Assembly (NCBI RefSeq): GCF_025136295.1
Contig: NZ_CP062788.1
Span: 2,084,001-2,148,000 of the forward strand
Direction of reading: 5' to 3'
From: Aestuariispira ectoiniformans
GTDB lineage: Bacteria; Pseudomonadota; Alphaproteobacteria; UBA8366; Aestuariispiraceae
Length of the DNA stretch: 64,000 nt
Shown: in pieces, positions 17,185-25,525 of the stretch
Layout of the letters: each line of letters begins with the position of its first letter
Position numbering within the stretch: position 1 is the stretch's first letter
Notes under the pieces: model-generated
Database searches by the model: none
Seen by the model: only the letters and a program-made list of their open reading frames with translations
Told to the model about the DNA's origin: nothing
Position numbers and translations under genes: made by a program

Positions 17185-18003
17185 ATGACCAGGTTAAACC
17201 CGCCCTGCGAAGCATGCGAAATGTGTGGGGGCATTGAGTGGAACTTCGAAGCCCGTTTCACGGAGCCTCCCAAGGGTGAGACCGATCTCGGTCTTGCGCC
17301 GTATTGTCGTGAGGTTTGGTCATGCGGTGGCTGCGGGCATGTGATTAACCATCACGATATGGATCTCAGCAAGATCTACAGTAAGAAATACTGGGATCAG
17401 ACTTACGCCGACAGGGTTCGCAGCACCTATGATCGAATAATGTCCCTGCCGGAAGACCAGTCGGATAACCAACAGCGTGTCGCTTTTATCAATGAATACT
17501 GGGCCCTGCATCATACGGGGCAGGCCAGAACCTTGCTGGATATCGGGGCTGGATTGGCAGTGTTCCCTGCCGCGATGAGAGAGACGGGCTGGACCTGTAC
17601 GGCGTTGGACCCGGACCCGCGTGCGGCGGAGCATGCGAGGCAGGTCGCGCAGGTTGATGCCATTGCCGCGGATTTTATGGAAGCTGATCTCTCCCGGAAG
17701 TTTAGTCTCGTTTCCCTGAACAAGGTGTTGGAACATGTCCCGGACCCGGTTTCCATGCTGGGCCGGGTAAGGGAAGTTTTGCATCAGGATGGTTTGGTCT
17801 ATCTGGAATTGCCGGATGGCGAGGCAGCGTTAAAAGATACACCTGCCAGACAGGAGATGTTTCTGGAACATTACTGCGCCTATTCCATGGCGTCCATGGC
17901 GCTTCTGATCCTTAAATCTGGTTTCCGCTGTGACTATCTGGATCGTCTGCGCCAGCGGAGTGGGAAATACACGCTGCGGGCCTTTTTGCGACGCCCTCAA
18001 TGA
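17185..18003 (+). CDS. Class I SAM-dependent methyltransferase with N-terminal zinc-ribbon-like Cys pairs
   Basis: 272 aa. Four or more cysteines in the N-terminal 60 residues (CEACEMCG, then CGGCGHV) suggest a zinc ribbon, as in sugar C- and O-methyltransferases. Motif I (TLLDIGAGLAVFPAAM) begins near residue 117; a downstream LVSLNKVLEHVPDP segment matches motif IV/post-IV of Methyltransf_23. It ends at 18003, overlapping the GNAT start by 4 bases (ATGA). It is 39 bases after the NeuB gene. A likely role is methylation of the flagellin sugar or a precursor, inferred from position only. Confidence 0.82.
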   Translation: MTRLNPPCEACEMCGGIEWNFEARFTEPPKGETDLGLAPYCREVWSCGGCGHVINHHDMDLSKIYSKKYWDQTYADRVRSTYDRIMSLPEDQSDNQQRVAFINEYWALHHTGQARTLLDIGAGLAVFPAAMRETGWTCTALDPDPRAAEHARQVAQVDAIAADFMEADLSRKFSLVSLNKVLEHVPDPVSMLGRVREVLHQDGLVYLELPDGEAALKDTPARQEMFLEHYCAYSMASMALLILKSGFRCDYLDRLRQRSGKYTLRAFLRRPQ

Positions 18004-18701
18004 CACACCCTTCCTATATAAGCGAACAGCGGTTTGAGGCTGATTTCCTGAAAGGTCCTGTTTGGCGTCTGGATAAAGCGGAAATGGCTCAGCAGGCTGT
18101 TGCTGACGCCAGACTGGCGGATGTTCGGCTGATGGGGTGCCGTCTGCCGGAGCCGGACGATCGGACTGGATATCTTGAGTCCGCAGGTTTCAGAAAGGTT
18201 GAAACTCTCGTCTCCTTGGCGCGGCCTGTTCGAAGAGGCGTTCCCATGCCCGAGGGTGTTCGCGCTGCGCGATCAGAGGACGCAGATGCTGCAGGATGCC
18301 GTAGGGTTGGGGAGGCCGCATTCACGTCGGATCGATATCATGCCGACCCCGATGTCCCTGACGAGGCAGCAGATGCATTGAAGGGGGCCTGGGCGTATAA
18401 TGCCGTGATGGCGCGCGCGGACCGCGTGTTCATCTATGACGAAGGGAACGGTATTCTTGGTTTCAACGCCTGTTTGTTGAGGGGACAAACGGTTGTTATC
18501 GACCTTATCGGGGTGATGCCGGGACGGCAGGGAGCCGGGATCGGTGCAAAGCTGCTCCTGGCGATGGACGCAGATTACCAGGGACTCGCCGATAGGGTGG
18601 AAGTCGGAACCCAATTTTCCAATTCTGGGTCTCTCTCATTCTACAGGAATGACGGGTTTGAAGAATTCCGACGAGAACAAACCTGGCATTGGACGGCGTA
18701 G
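18000..18701 (+). CDS. GNAT-family N-acetyltransferase (sugar amine acetyltransferase-like)
   Basis: 233 aa. The C-terminal half is a GNAT domain: VVIDLIGVMPGRQGAGIGAK, with the R/Q-x-x-G-x-G/A acetyl-CoA loop, then the NSGSLSFYRNDGFEEF end strand. The N-terminal half (about 1-90) resembles the first domain of two-domain WecD-like acetyltransferases and carries no second CoA loop. It overlaps the methyltransferase by 4 bases, so the two are translationally coupled. In a nonulosonic pathway such an enzyme acetylates the 4-amino sugar made by the DegT aminotransferase, which here is encoded on the convergent strand. Its stop abuts the stop of the next gene with no spacer. Confidence 0.83.
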   Translation: MTHPSYISEQRFEADFLKGPVWRLDKAEMAQQAVADARLADVRLMGCRLPEPDDRTGYLESAGFRKVETLVSLARPVRRGVPMPEGVRAARSEDADAAGCRRVGEAAFTSDRYHADPDVPDEAADALKGAWAYNAVMARADRVFIYDEGNGILGFNACLLRGQTVVIDLIGVMPGRQGAGIGAKLLLAMDADYQGLADRVEVGTQFSNSGSLSFYRNDGFEEFRREQTWHWTA

Positions 18702-19403
18702 TTACTGGTCGAGTTTGCTCAGTATTTCATCCAATGAAGCTTTAACCGGGTCGTCGAGTGAACTGATTACCTGTTTCACCCTCTGCAAGTCTTCCGGTGT
18801 GTCTACGACCAGGCGAATGTCGGCATTAGGGGGCTTTCCGCTGTTGGGCAGATTGCGGATGTCGAAGGATGCCGCGTTTTGATAGGCAAAAAGCGTCACA
18901 TGTTCCAAGAGAGACAGGTCCGCGGTTTCCTCGCATATCCGGCGCATTGCTGTGTGGCTGATGATTTCCGCGCTGGTTCCCAAGGGAAAGGTCCGGGGAA
19001 ATACGTTAGTTGCAAGGTCGCAACCTGTTTCCAGGAAAACGTTGATAACCTCGTCTACGACTTCCGGATCGACCAGTGGACTGTCGGCACAGATGCGCAC
19101 AAACCAGTCCAGTCGATGTGCATCCATGCAATCAAGACAGCGTTTGGCCACATTGTCCAGGTCGCCACGGAAAAGCGGGATACCGTGTTTATCGGCAATG
19201 CCGGATAAGGGAGAATCGATCTCCCTATCCGTCGTTGCAAGGATTAACGGAAGTCCGTGGCGGCTTCGTTTCAGGCGTTCAATGGCAAGGTCCAAGGCAC
19301 ATTGCCCATTGCCCAGGTCCAACAGCTGCTTGCCTGGCAAACGCCGGGAATCAAGACGGGCAAGCAGGACAATAGCACCTCTGCCTCGCTGTGTTTTGTC
19401 CAT
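18702..19403 (-). CDS. SpsF-like cytidylyltransferase-family protein
   Basis: 233 aa. The N-terminus AIVLLARLDSRRLPGKQL is the nucleotide-binding signature (RLxSxRLPGK-like) of the CMP-KDO/CMP-sialate synthetase superfamily, SpsF branch. FVRICADSPLVDPEVVD carries the conserved acidic metal site, and DIRLVVDTPEDLQRVK is the typical C-terminal motif. The expected role is to activate the acid made by the NeuB-type enzyme as a CMP-sugar. It is the last gene of the long minus-strand unit flgI...flgK-sugar genes, 12 bases after the epimerase. Its stop touches the GNAT stop. SpsF enzymes are less well characterised than NeuA, so the substrate is open. Confidence 0.82.
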   Translation of the reverse strand: MDKTQRGRGAIVLLARLDSRRLPGKQLLDLGNGQCALDLAIERLKRSRHGLPLILATTDREIDSPLSGIADKHGIPLFRGDLDNVAKRCLDCMDAHRLDWFVRICADSPLVDPEVVDEVINVFLETGCDLATNVFPRTFPLGTSAEIISHTAMRRICEETADLSLLEHVTLFAYQNAASFDIRNLPNSGKPPNADIRLVVDTPEDLQRVKQVISSLDDPVKASLDEILSKLDQ

Positions 19404-19415
19404 CGCGTCAGGCCG

Positions 19416-20495
19416 TCAGAAAGAATTGGCTTTGTGTTTTGCGCGCTCCCAGGCCTCCACATACCACTCGCAATATTGCTTGTAGCCGACTTCCAGGGGC
19501 CATTCAGGCTCAAACCCGAGGACGTCTTTGGCGCGCTCTGTGGACAGCGTCCCGCGAACCGGTTTGTCGACCATACGCGGGCGTTCCTCAAGGATCGTTC
19601 CCGGCACGACGGATTCGACAATGTCAGCCAGTTCCTTGATCGTCCGGGCGTTGCCAAACGTCAGGTTGAAGGTATTGGAGTGATGGCGACCCTCATGCAG
19701 GGCCAGGGCGCGAACCTGCCCCTGGACCAGGTCTTTGATATAGGTGAAATCCAGACGTCCGTCGCCGCCGCCTTCCAGCAGCAAAGGTTTTCCGGTCAGG
19801 GCATTCTCGACAAATTTCTGGCTGACGCGCTGGCTGATGCAACGCTCACCATAAAGGGCGCTGGGGCGGATGACCGTTGTTCCCAGGTTATACTGACTGC
19901 GATAGGTTCGAACCAGCCGTTCGCCCATGAATTTGGTGTTGGCATAGATGCCTTCCGGGCGGGGGAAGGTGGTTTCGTCGACGGTGTCGCCTTCGAAGTC
20001 CCCATATACCGTGCTGGAGGACATGAACATAACCTGGTTTATGCGGTCGACACGCGGCCGTACCAGTTCCAGCATATTTCGCAGGGTGATCAACTGTAGG
20101 TCAAAGCAAAGGCCCGGTTCTGCCTTGGCATCAACCGCGCTCGCAATGGCGGCCAGATGAACGACTTTCGTCGGTTCATATTCTTCGAAAATCCGCGCAA
20201 GGTCGGTCAGGATACGGGCGTCGCAGTTGCGCAGGTGCACACCGGCATCCCGCAGCATTGAAAACCGTGAAAGAAGGAAGTCCTGATAGGCCTGGCGTTG
20301 GGTCATGTCCTGGCTCGATTGGAAGCAGTTTTCAATCAGGCTGTTGACCATCAGGTTGTCGGCGATCATCACTTCGGCGCCCATCTGGGCAAGTTCCAGG
20401 CCCAGGTTATGACCGATAAAACCGGCGCCACCAACAAGCAGAATACGCTGGCCTTCCAGTTTGGGTTTCAGGCTTTCATAGGGGATATGCGTCAT
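19416..20495 (-). CDS. NAD-dependent epimerase/dehydratase (extended SDR)
   Basis: 359 aa. The Rossmann motif GGAGFIGHNLGLELAQMGAEV begins at about residue 22. VVHLAAIAS, then MFMSSSTVYGD (catalytic Ser/Thr) and YANTKFMGE (YxxxK) give the full SDR active site, so the enzyme should be catalytically competent. Sequence reading cannot separate 4-epimerase from 4,6-dehydratase; no clear dehydratase Asp-Glu pair was identified. It lies 12 bases after the DegT gene and before the cytidylyltransferase, and presumably acts early in making the nucleotide-amino-sugar precursor. A GAGTCAAGAA region upstream gives an acceptable ribosome site. Confidence 0.88.
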   Translation of the reverse strand: MTHIPYESLKPKLEGQRILLVGGAGFIGHNLGLELAQMGAEVMIADNLMVNSLIENCFQSSQDMTQRQAYQDFLLSRFSMLRDAGVHLRNCDARILTDLARIFEEYEPTKVVHLAAIASAVDAKAEPGLCFDLQLITLRNMLELVRPRVDRINQVMFMSSSTVYGDFEGDTVDETTFPRPEGIYANTKFMGERLVRTYRSQYNLGTTVIRPSALYGERCISQRVSQKFVENALTGKPLLLEGGGDGRLDFTYIKDLVQGQVRALALHEGRHHSNTFNLTFGNARTIKELADIVESVVPGTILEERPRMVDKPVRGTLSTERAKDVLGFEPEWPLEVGYKQYCEWYVEAWERAKHKANSF

Positions 20496-20508
20496 TTCTT
20501 GACTCCTT

Positions 20509-21666
20509 TCACGAGCTTCTGCTCTTCACAAGCGCGTCTTTCAACGCTGCGGCAATCCGGTTGACACCGTCTTCAGGCAAATGCGGCCCCAGCGGCAAGG
20601 ACAAGGTCTGCGCTGCGAGCCATTCGGCAACCGGGAACTGCCCCTCTTTGTATCCGTATTTTTCTTTATAATAGGTAAACAGCGGCACAGCCCCGGGATA
20701 GTGCACGGAAAAACCGATCCCAGCGGCCTTCAGATGGTCCATGACCTGATCCCGGTCAATCGACCCATCCTTGGGTAATACGGTATTCAGGCAGTAATAG
20801 CTGGGCTGTGCTGTTTCATGCTGGCCGGGGAAGAGGGTTAATTCTTCAATCTCGGCAAGAGCCGTTGTCAGGGCATTATAGTTGGCCGCGCGGATGGCAT
20901 GAAAGTCGTCCAGACGGGAAAGCTGTGCCAGGCCAACGGCGGCTTCCACTTCACTCATGCGGTAGTTGAAGCCCAACTGGTCTACATCGTAGATGCCGGG
21001 TTTGGCGCGGTCACCCAGGGCGCGGTTGTATCCAAAGGCGCGGCGTTTGCGCAGGGCATCCGCCAAAGCATCGTCATTGGTGGAGACCATACCCCCTTCG
21101 ATCGAGGTCATCTGTTTGACCGGATAGAAGGAAAAGCTGCCCGCCAGTCCCAGGTTGCCTGCCTTCCGGCCCTTATAATCGCTGTCGAGGGCGATTGCGC
21201 AATCCTCGAGGACGAATGCCCCGTGGCGTTCCGCGACGGCGTTGATCCTGTCCATATCACAGGGCGTGCCCAGATAGTGGACCGGCATGATTGCGGCCAA
21301 CGGTTCGTCCTGGCTGTCCAGCAAGTCTGCGGACATATTGCCGGACAAGGGATCCGCATCGACGAAGACCGGCGTTGCGCCCGTCAGTTCAACGCTATGG
21401 GCGGTTGCTACATGGGTCATGGCCGGGACGGCGACGCGATCGCCGGGGCCGATATCCTTGACGAATAAGGTCAGGTGAAGACCTGCGGTACAGCTCGAAA
21501 CCGCAACCGCGTGTTTGGTTCCGATCCGCTCGGCAAAAGCTTCCTCAAAGGCGGGGGTTACTTTGCCATGAACCAGCATCCCGCTTTCCATGACGTCCCG
21601 GATTGCGTCAAGTTCGCAATCGCTGATCTGTGGTTTGCCAAAGGGGATGGGATTGTTTGATGACAT
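20509..21666 (-). CDS. DegT/DnrJ/EryC1/StrS-family aminotransferase
   Basis: 385 aa, PLP-dependent fold type I. The PLP lysine is in SFYPVKQMTSIEGG (Lys about 184), and the pocket motifs VAVSSCTAGLHL, DCAIALDS and MSEVEAAVGLAQL are typical of the family. These enzymes put an amino group on a keto-sugar nucleotide (as PseC, LegC or SpsC do). Between the Gfo/Idh oxidoreductase (16 bases upstream) and the epimerase, it is in the same minus-strand unit as flgK. Together with the NeuB, SpsF-like and GNAT genes, it mirrors the composition of the Bacillus spsC-spsF region. Confidence 0.9.
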   Translation of the reverse strand: MSSNNPIPFGKPQISDCELDAIRDVMESGMLVHGKVTPAFEEAFAERIGTKHAVAVSSCTAGLHLTLFVKDIGPGDRVAVPAMTHVATAHSVELTGATPVFVDADPLSGNMSADLLDSQDEPLAAIMPVHYLGTPCDMDRINAVAERHGAFVLEDCAIALDSDYKGRKAGNLGLAGSFSFYPVKQMTSIEGGMVSTNDDALADALRKRRAFGYNRALGDRAKPGIYDVDQLGFNYRMSEVEAAVGLAQLSRLDDFHAIRAANYNALTTALAEIEELTLFPGQHETAQPSYYCLNTVLPKDGSIDRDQVMDHLKAAGIGFSVHYPGAVPLFTYYKEKYGYKEGQFPVAEWLAAQTLSLPLGPHLPEDGVNRIAAALKDALVKSRSS

Positions 21667-21682
21667 TTAATCAGGTCTCGCT

Positions 21683-22684
21683 CTAGATCGTGTATGTCAC
21701 GTCGACGTTTCGCCTATTTTGAACCGATTCCCAGCAGGCGAAACATATTTCCATGACCCTGAACACATCTTGCGCACCGACGTTGGGTTCCCTGCCTTCA
21801 CGGATTGCCGCGACGAAGTCGGGCAGCAGGTCGCCTTTTTCAACGGCGGGATAGGGGACAGTGAAGGGCTCTTCGTCCTCTGGCCGGTCGCCACGGAAGA
21901 GACGCCCGTCGGGGATGCCGTTTTCGAAGCTGAGCTTGGTTCCATAGAGATTCAGGCTGTGCATCTTATGCCGTTGCGGCCCGAAGGTTGTTGTATTCTT
22001 GGCCAGAGCATCGCTTTCAAAGCGCAGCAAATTGGTCATGACATCCGGGTAGGCAAAGCTGCTTCCCCTTGTTTGTTTCTTTGCGCCCATACTAGTGACT
22101 TCTGTCACCTCTTCACCGATGATCCAGCGCATCAGGTCGATCAGGTGGATGCCGCCGCCATAGGTTACGCAGTAGAAATCCATCTGTCCGCGCCAGCCCT
22201 CGGTGATCTTCCAGAGAATCTGGTGAAGGTAATCGCCTTCCATATAGAAAATGTCGCCGAAGTCACCCCGCTGGACCATTTCGCGTAGCGCGATGAAACG
22301 GGGACTTTGACGCAGGATCAGGTTGGAGGAGATGCGTTTGCCGCTGTCCTGTTGGGCACGGATCACTTTTGCCAGGTCTTCCCGGTTCAAGGTGATCGGC
22401 TTTTCCACCATCACATGCTTTCCCGCGTTGAAGGCCTCGATGACCTGGGCGGCGTGATAGTTATCGTAAGTACAAATGGAAACCGCATCAATGCGCGGGT
22501 CTTCTATAATCTTGCGATAGTCGGTGTATCGTCCGTCCACTTCCTGCCGGTCGGCCACGGCATGCAGCTTTTCTTCGTCCATATCGCAGACAGCGGCGAC
22601 GGTGACGCCGGGGATTTCCCTATAGGCGGCAACATGCCGTTCGCCGACACCCAGGCCGATAACACCTATCGATATTTCTTGCAT
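21683..22684 (-). CDS. Gfo/Idh/MocA-family oxidoreductase
   Basis: 333 aa. The N-terminal Rossmann domain begins IGVIGLGVGERHVAAY; the family's catalytic-loop motif appears as VMVEKPITLNRE (EKP, about 93-104). The C-terminal alpha/beta domain (GGGIHLIDLMRWIIGE) carries the conserved GGG...H...D pattern with Asp and His. Members oxidise or reduce sugars and sugar derivatives with NAD(P). It starts only 13 bases after the flgK stop, so it is presumably translated from the flgK message. The substrate is probably a nucleotide sugar of the decoration pathway. Confidence 0.88.
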   Translation of the reverse strand: MQEISIGVIGLGVGERHVAAYREIPGVTVAAVCDMDEEKLHAVADRQEVDGRYTDYRKIIEDPRIDAVSICTYDNYHAAQVIEAFNAGKHVMVEKPITLNREDLAKVIRAQQDSGKRISSNLILRQSPRFIALREMVQRGDFGDIFYMEGDYLHQILWKITEGWRGQMDFYCVTYGGGIHLIDLMRWIIGEEVTEVTSMGAKKQTRGSSFAYPDVMTNLLRFESDALAKNTTTFGPQRHKMHSLNLYGTKLSFENGIPDGRLFRGDRPEDEEPFTVPYPAVEKGDLLPDFVAAIREGREPNVGAQDVFRVMEICFACWESVQNRRNVDVTYTI

Positions 22685-22697
22685 TTTATCTCACAAA

Positions 22698-24722
22698 TTA
22701 ACGGATCGCTTGTTCAAGGGTGGAGAACATTTCGTCGACCGTCTGGATGACACGGGCCGTGGCCGCATAGGAATTTTGCAGGACTGTCAGCGCCGCCATC
22801 TCGGAGTCGATATCCACACCGACTTCCTGGCGAAGCTGTTCGTCCAGATTGTTATGCAGGGTCATAGAATCTGAATACAGATTGCCGAAACGTTCCGCCC
22901 TTGTGGTTACATCCACGAAGATATCCGATACCAGCCCGGTATAGGAAGTGCCGCTGGTGGAAAAACCGGACCCGTTAATGCCCCGGTTGTTGCCGTTCAT
23001 TGATTGCACAACGCCGGTTGCGGAGGATTTTTTCAGGCTTGCGGTGCCATTGGTCAGCGTGTCGTTTACCCGGAAATTCAGGCGGGTCGCATCAGACAGG
23101 GCAGAGCCGGTTTTAACCTCGAAAAGGTCCAGGTTTTGCTCTCCGGTCTCGCCTCTGTTGGTTACTTCCGCACTGCCGCCGACAAAAGTAAAGCCAAGGG
23201 CAGACAGCGGTGTATTGTTTGTCTGCTGGATATCCAGGCTGCCGCGGGTTGTCGATATCTCCAGTCCACCAGAACTGTTGAGGCGGGCGCGAACACCGTC
23301 AATGTCGTTCAGGTCGTCCAACAGGTCCTGTGTGGAATAGGGAGACGCACCGATTGTGACGGTAACGGCTGCCCCACCGCCAACGGAAACCGAGAACTGA
23401 TCAGCGGCTGCGATACCGGCAAGGGAGGTCAGGTCTGCGTTGCCGGTGATATCCAGGCTGCCCGTGGAATTTTCCTGATTATAGGCGTAGCTGAGCGTCG
23501 GGGGATTGTCCGCCGCCACCGTCGTGGAGGCCCCGAACCCGATTGCTGTCTGGAGGGCACCGGTGGAAACGGCCACTGTCATACCCTCGCCTTCGGTCAG
23601 GATCTGCAATTGGCCATGACCATCGAAGCGGGCAGAGACATTGTCCAGGGCGTTCAATTTCGCCAGTACCGTCGCAGGGGTATCAGCGGCAAGGATGTTG
23701 GCGACCCTAGGCGTGCCGCCCACGGTGACGGTAATCGTGCCAGCCGCGCCAACTGTGGCATTGTCTTCAATGGCGACGCTGCCGCTTGTGCGTGCGGTTG
23801 AATCGTCCATCAGCATGAAGGCCACTTCGTCCAACTGGTTGCGCATTTTCTGAACAACCGCAAATCCACCGTCAGTATTGGCTTCTGCCGCTGTGTCGGT
23901 CCGGATGAAGTCCGTGAGCGATTTCAACTTGCCCTGCGGCAGCAGGCCGCCGGTGATAAGGTCCGTACTGGAATGACCGCTTTTGGTCAGCGCACCGGTC
24001 GAGGTGTCATAATTGAAGGTGGCGGCGTTCAGGTCAACAAGGCTGAGGCCCGTTGAAGACATCACGACAAGATGACCATCCGATGCTTCAAAGGTTTTGA
24101 TGTCCATGATTTCGGACAGTTCTTCCAGCTTTTGATCCCGCAGGTTTTCATTCGCAGAAGTCGGACGGCCTTTTGATTTATCGGAAACGATGTCGTTGTT
24201 CAGACGGTCAATATCGGACAGAAGGTCATTCAGGTCGGATACGGTGCGTGTGGTATCCGTTTTGATTTCCTGCTCTATCTGGTCCAGGCCATCGGAAAGA
24301 CGTGCCATTTCAACAGTGATGTTCTTCGCGGCACTCAGGACCTGGGCCTGTGCGGCGGCGCTTTCGGGCGATGCCTCATACGCCTTCCACGCGGCGTTCA
24401 GGTCTTCCATTTCGTCAGACAACGGGGTCTGCGTCGCGCTGATGCCAAGCAGACTGCTCATCCGCTCGTAGATATCGTTCTGTGTGCCGTAACCGTTACT
24501 GCCTGCGATGGCAGTGGTCAAATCCTGGAAAAGGCCGTTGTTTACAAGCCTCTCGATATCGGCGACGGCAACGCCGCCATGTTGCAGGTTCTGATATTTG
24601 GTCTGGCGGGCGTTGTAATATTTGTTGTTCGCGTTGGCGATATTGTCGGATACCGTCCGCACCGCACTGTTGATCGTGTTGACGGATGTAACAGCAACAT
24701 TCAGCGCTGAAAGCAATGACAT
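22698..24722 (-). CDS. flgK: Hook-associated protein FlgK
   Basis: 674 aa. The N-terminus has the rod/hook family motif as SVNTINSAVRTVSDNIANAN. The C-terminal helix includes VLQNSYAATARVIQTVDEMF. A large, mainly beta middle (about 290-560) explains the length, at the long end for FlgK (about 460-690). FlgK (HAP1) joins the hook to FlgL. It follows flgN (its chaperone) at 42 bases in the flgI-flgJ-flgN-flgK order and is followed at 13 bases by the sugar genes, a strong sign that filament junction and glycan synthesis are co-regulated. Confidence 0.94.
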   Translation of the reverse strand: MSLLSALNVAVTSVNTINSAVRTVSDNIANANNKYYNARQTKYQNLQHGGVAVADIERLVNNGLFQDLTTAIAGSNGYGTQNDIYERMSSLLGISATQTPLSDEMEDLNAAWKAYEASPESAAAQAQVLSAAKNITVEMARLSDGLDQIEQEIKTDTTRTVSDLNDLLSDIDRLNNDIVSDKSKGRPTSANENLRDQKLEELSEIMDIKTFEASDGHLVVMSSTGLSLVDLNAATFNYDTSTGALTKSGHSSTDLITGGLLPQGKLKSLTDFIRTDTAAEANTDGGFAVVQKMRNQLDEVAFMLMDDSTARTSGSVAIEDNATVGAAGTITVTVGGTPRVANILAADTPATVLAKLNALDNVSARFDGHGQLQILTEGEGMTVAVSTGALQTAIGFGASTTVAADNPPTLSYAYNQENSTGSLDITGNADLTSLAGIAAADQFSVSVGGGAAVTVTIGASPYSTQDLLDDLNDIDGVRARLNSSGGLEISTTRGSLDIQQTNNTPLSALGFTFVGGSAEVTNRGETGEQNLDLFEVKTGSALSDATRLNFRVNDTLTNGTASLKKSSATGVVQSMNGNNRGINGSGFSTSGTSYTGLVSDIFVDVTTRAERFGNLYSDSMTLHNNLDEQLRQEVGVDIDSEMAALTVLQNSYAATARVIQTVDEMFSTLEQAIR

Positions 24723-24764
24723 TATCTTTTCCTCCGCGAGTTAGGACCGTCCGCCTAGACCGAC

Positions 24765-25199
24765 CTAAAGGGTCTGGTCCACGGCAATCGGCGCAGCCTT
24801 CCGGGTGTCTTCCCGCTGTGTTCCACTGTTTCCATAAGAAGCAAGATTTGTGCCTGATGCGCGGGTCGCTGCTTCTTTGATCCGTTCTACGATCATGCTG
24901 CTGGTACGTGCCGCCAGGCGCAGCCGCCGCTCGTTTTCTTTTGAAACGCGTTCGAAATCCTCAGACAGCTTTTTGAGCTGACTTCTGAGGTCGTCGCCAA
25001 GAACTGCGGAAAAGCCTGTTGTTGCAGCCAGTTCGCGGATTTGCGTTTCGTATTGCTGGAACAGCTTTTGCTTTTCCTCAACTATCGGGGCCAGATCCTG
25101 CGACCGGGGCCGCTCCAACAGCGTATTTTCGCGTTCCATCACGTCGATCAGGTCACGAAGCAGTTCGAGTAAGCTCGTAGCGCGGATTTCCGGGGTCAT
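24765..25199 (-). CDS. flgN: FlgN-type flagellar export chaperone
   Basis: 144 aa, almost entirely helical (LLELLRDLIDVMERENTLLER, then a long KLFQQYETQIRELAA coil, then RLRLAARTSSMIVERIKEA), with a disordered tail. The FlgN/FliT-like early helical hairpin and the location directly before flgK fit FlgN, the chaperone for FlgK and FlgL. It overlaps the flgJ stop by 4 bases (ATGA). Similarity is to a helical profile rather than to strong residues, so the assignment leans on context. Confidence 0.8.
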   Translation of the reverse strand: MTPEIRATSLLELLRDLIDVMERENTLLERPRSQDLAPIVEEKQKLFQQYETQIRELAATTGFSAVLGDDLRSQLKKLSEDFERVSKENERRLRLAARTSSMIVERIKEAATRASGTNLASYGNSGTQREDTRKAAPIAVDQTL

Positions 25200-25525
25200 T
25201 GACTTGCCTCCTCCTGAATTTTCAGGATTTCCTTTTGAACCATGTCGGCGATACCAATGCCGCCGCTTTTAGCCATTTCATGTCCGTATTCCTGGGACAG
25301 CATGGATCGGAACATCTTTTCGCCACTGCCGCCGCCGAAGTAGCCGTCTTCCGTTTTGACGCCGGAAAACATCTGCTCGACCATCTGTGTGAGAAACATG
25401 GCTTCGAAATTTACCGCTGCTTCATGCGCGGCTTTCTCGGATTTGATCTTGCCAAGATCGGGTGTCTTGTTCTGGAAGGTGCTTTGCAGCGCCTGATCCA
25501 TCTGTGCTGTCAGGGTGGCGTCCAT
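25196..25525 (-). CDS. flgJ: FlgJ-type rod-binding protein (no muramidase domain)
   Basis: 109 aa. The motif FEAMFLTQMVEQMFSG and FRSMLSQEYGHEMAKSGGIG identify the FlgJ N-terminal (rod-binding) domain. The muramidase domain found in enterobacterial FlgJ is absent, as is usual in alphaproteobacteria, where a separate lytic enzyme clears peptidoglycan. It overlaps the flgI stop by one base and flgN by 4, making a tightly coupled block. Confidence 0.92.
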   Translation of the reverse strand: MDATLTAQMDQALQSTFQNKTPDLGKIKSEKAAHEAAVNFEAMFLTQMVEQMFSGVKTEDGYFGGGSGEKMFRSMLSQEYGHEMAKSGGIGIADMVQKEILKIQEEASQ

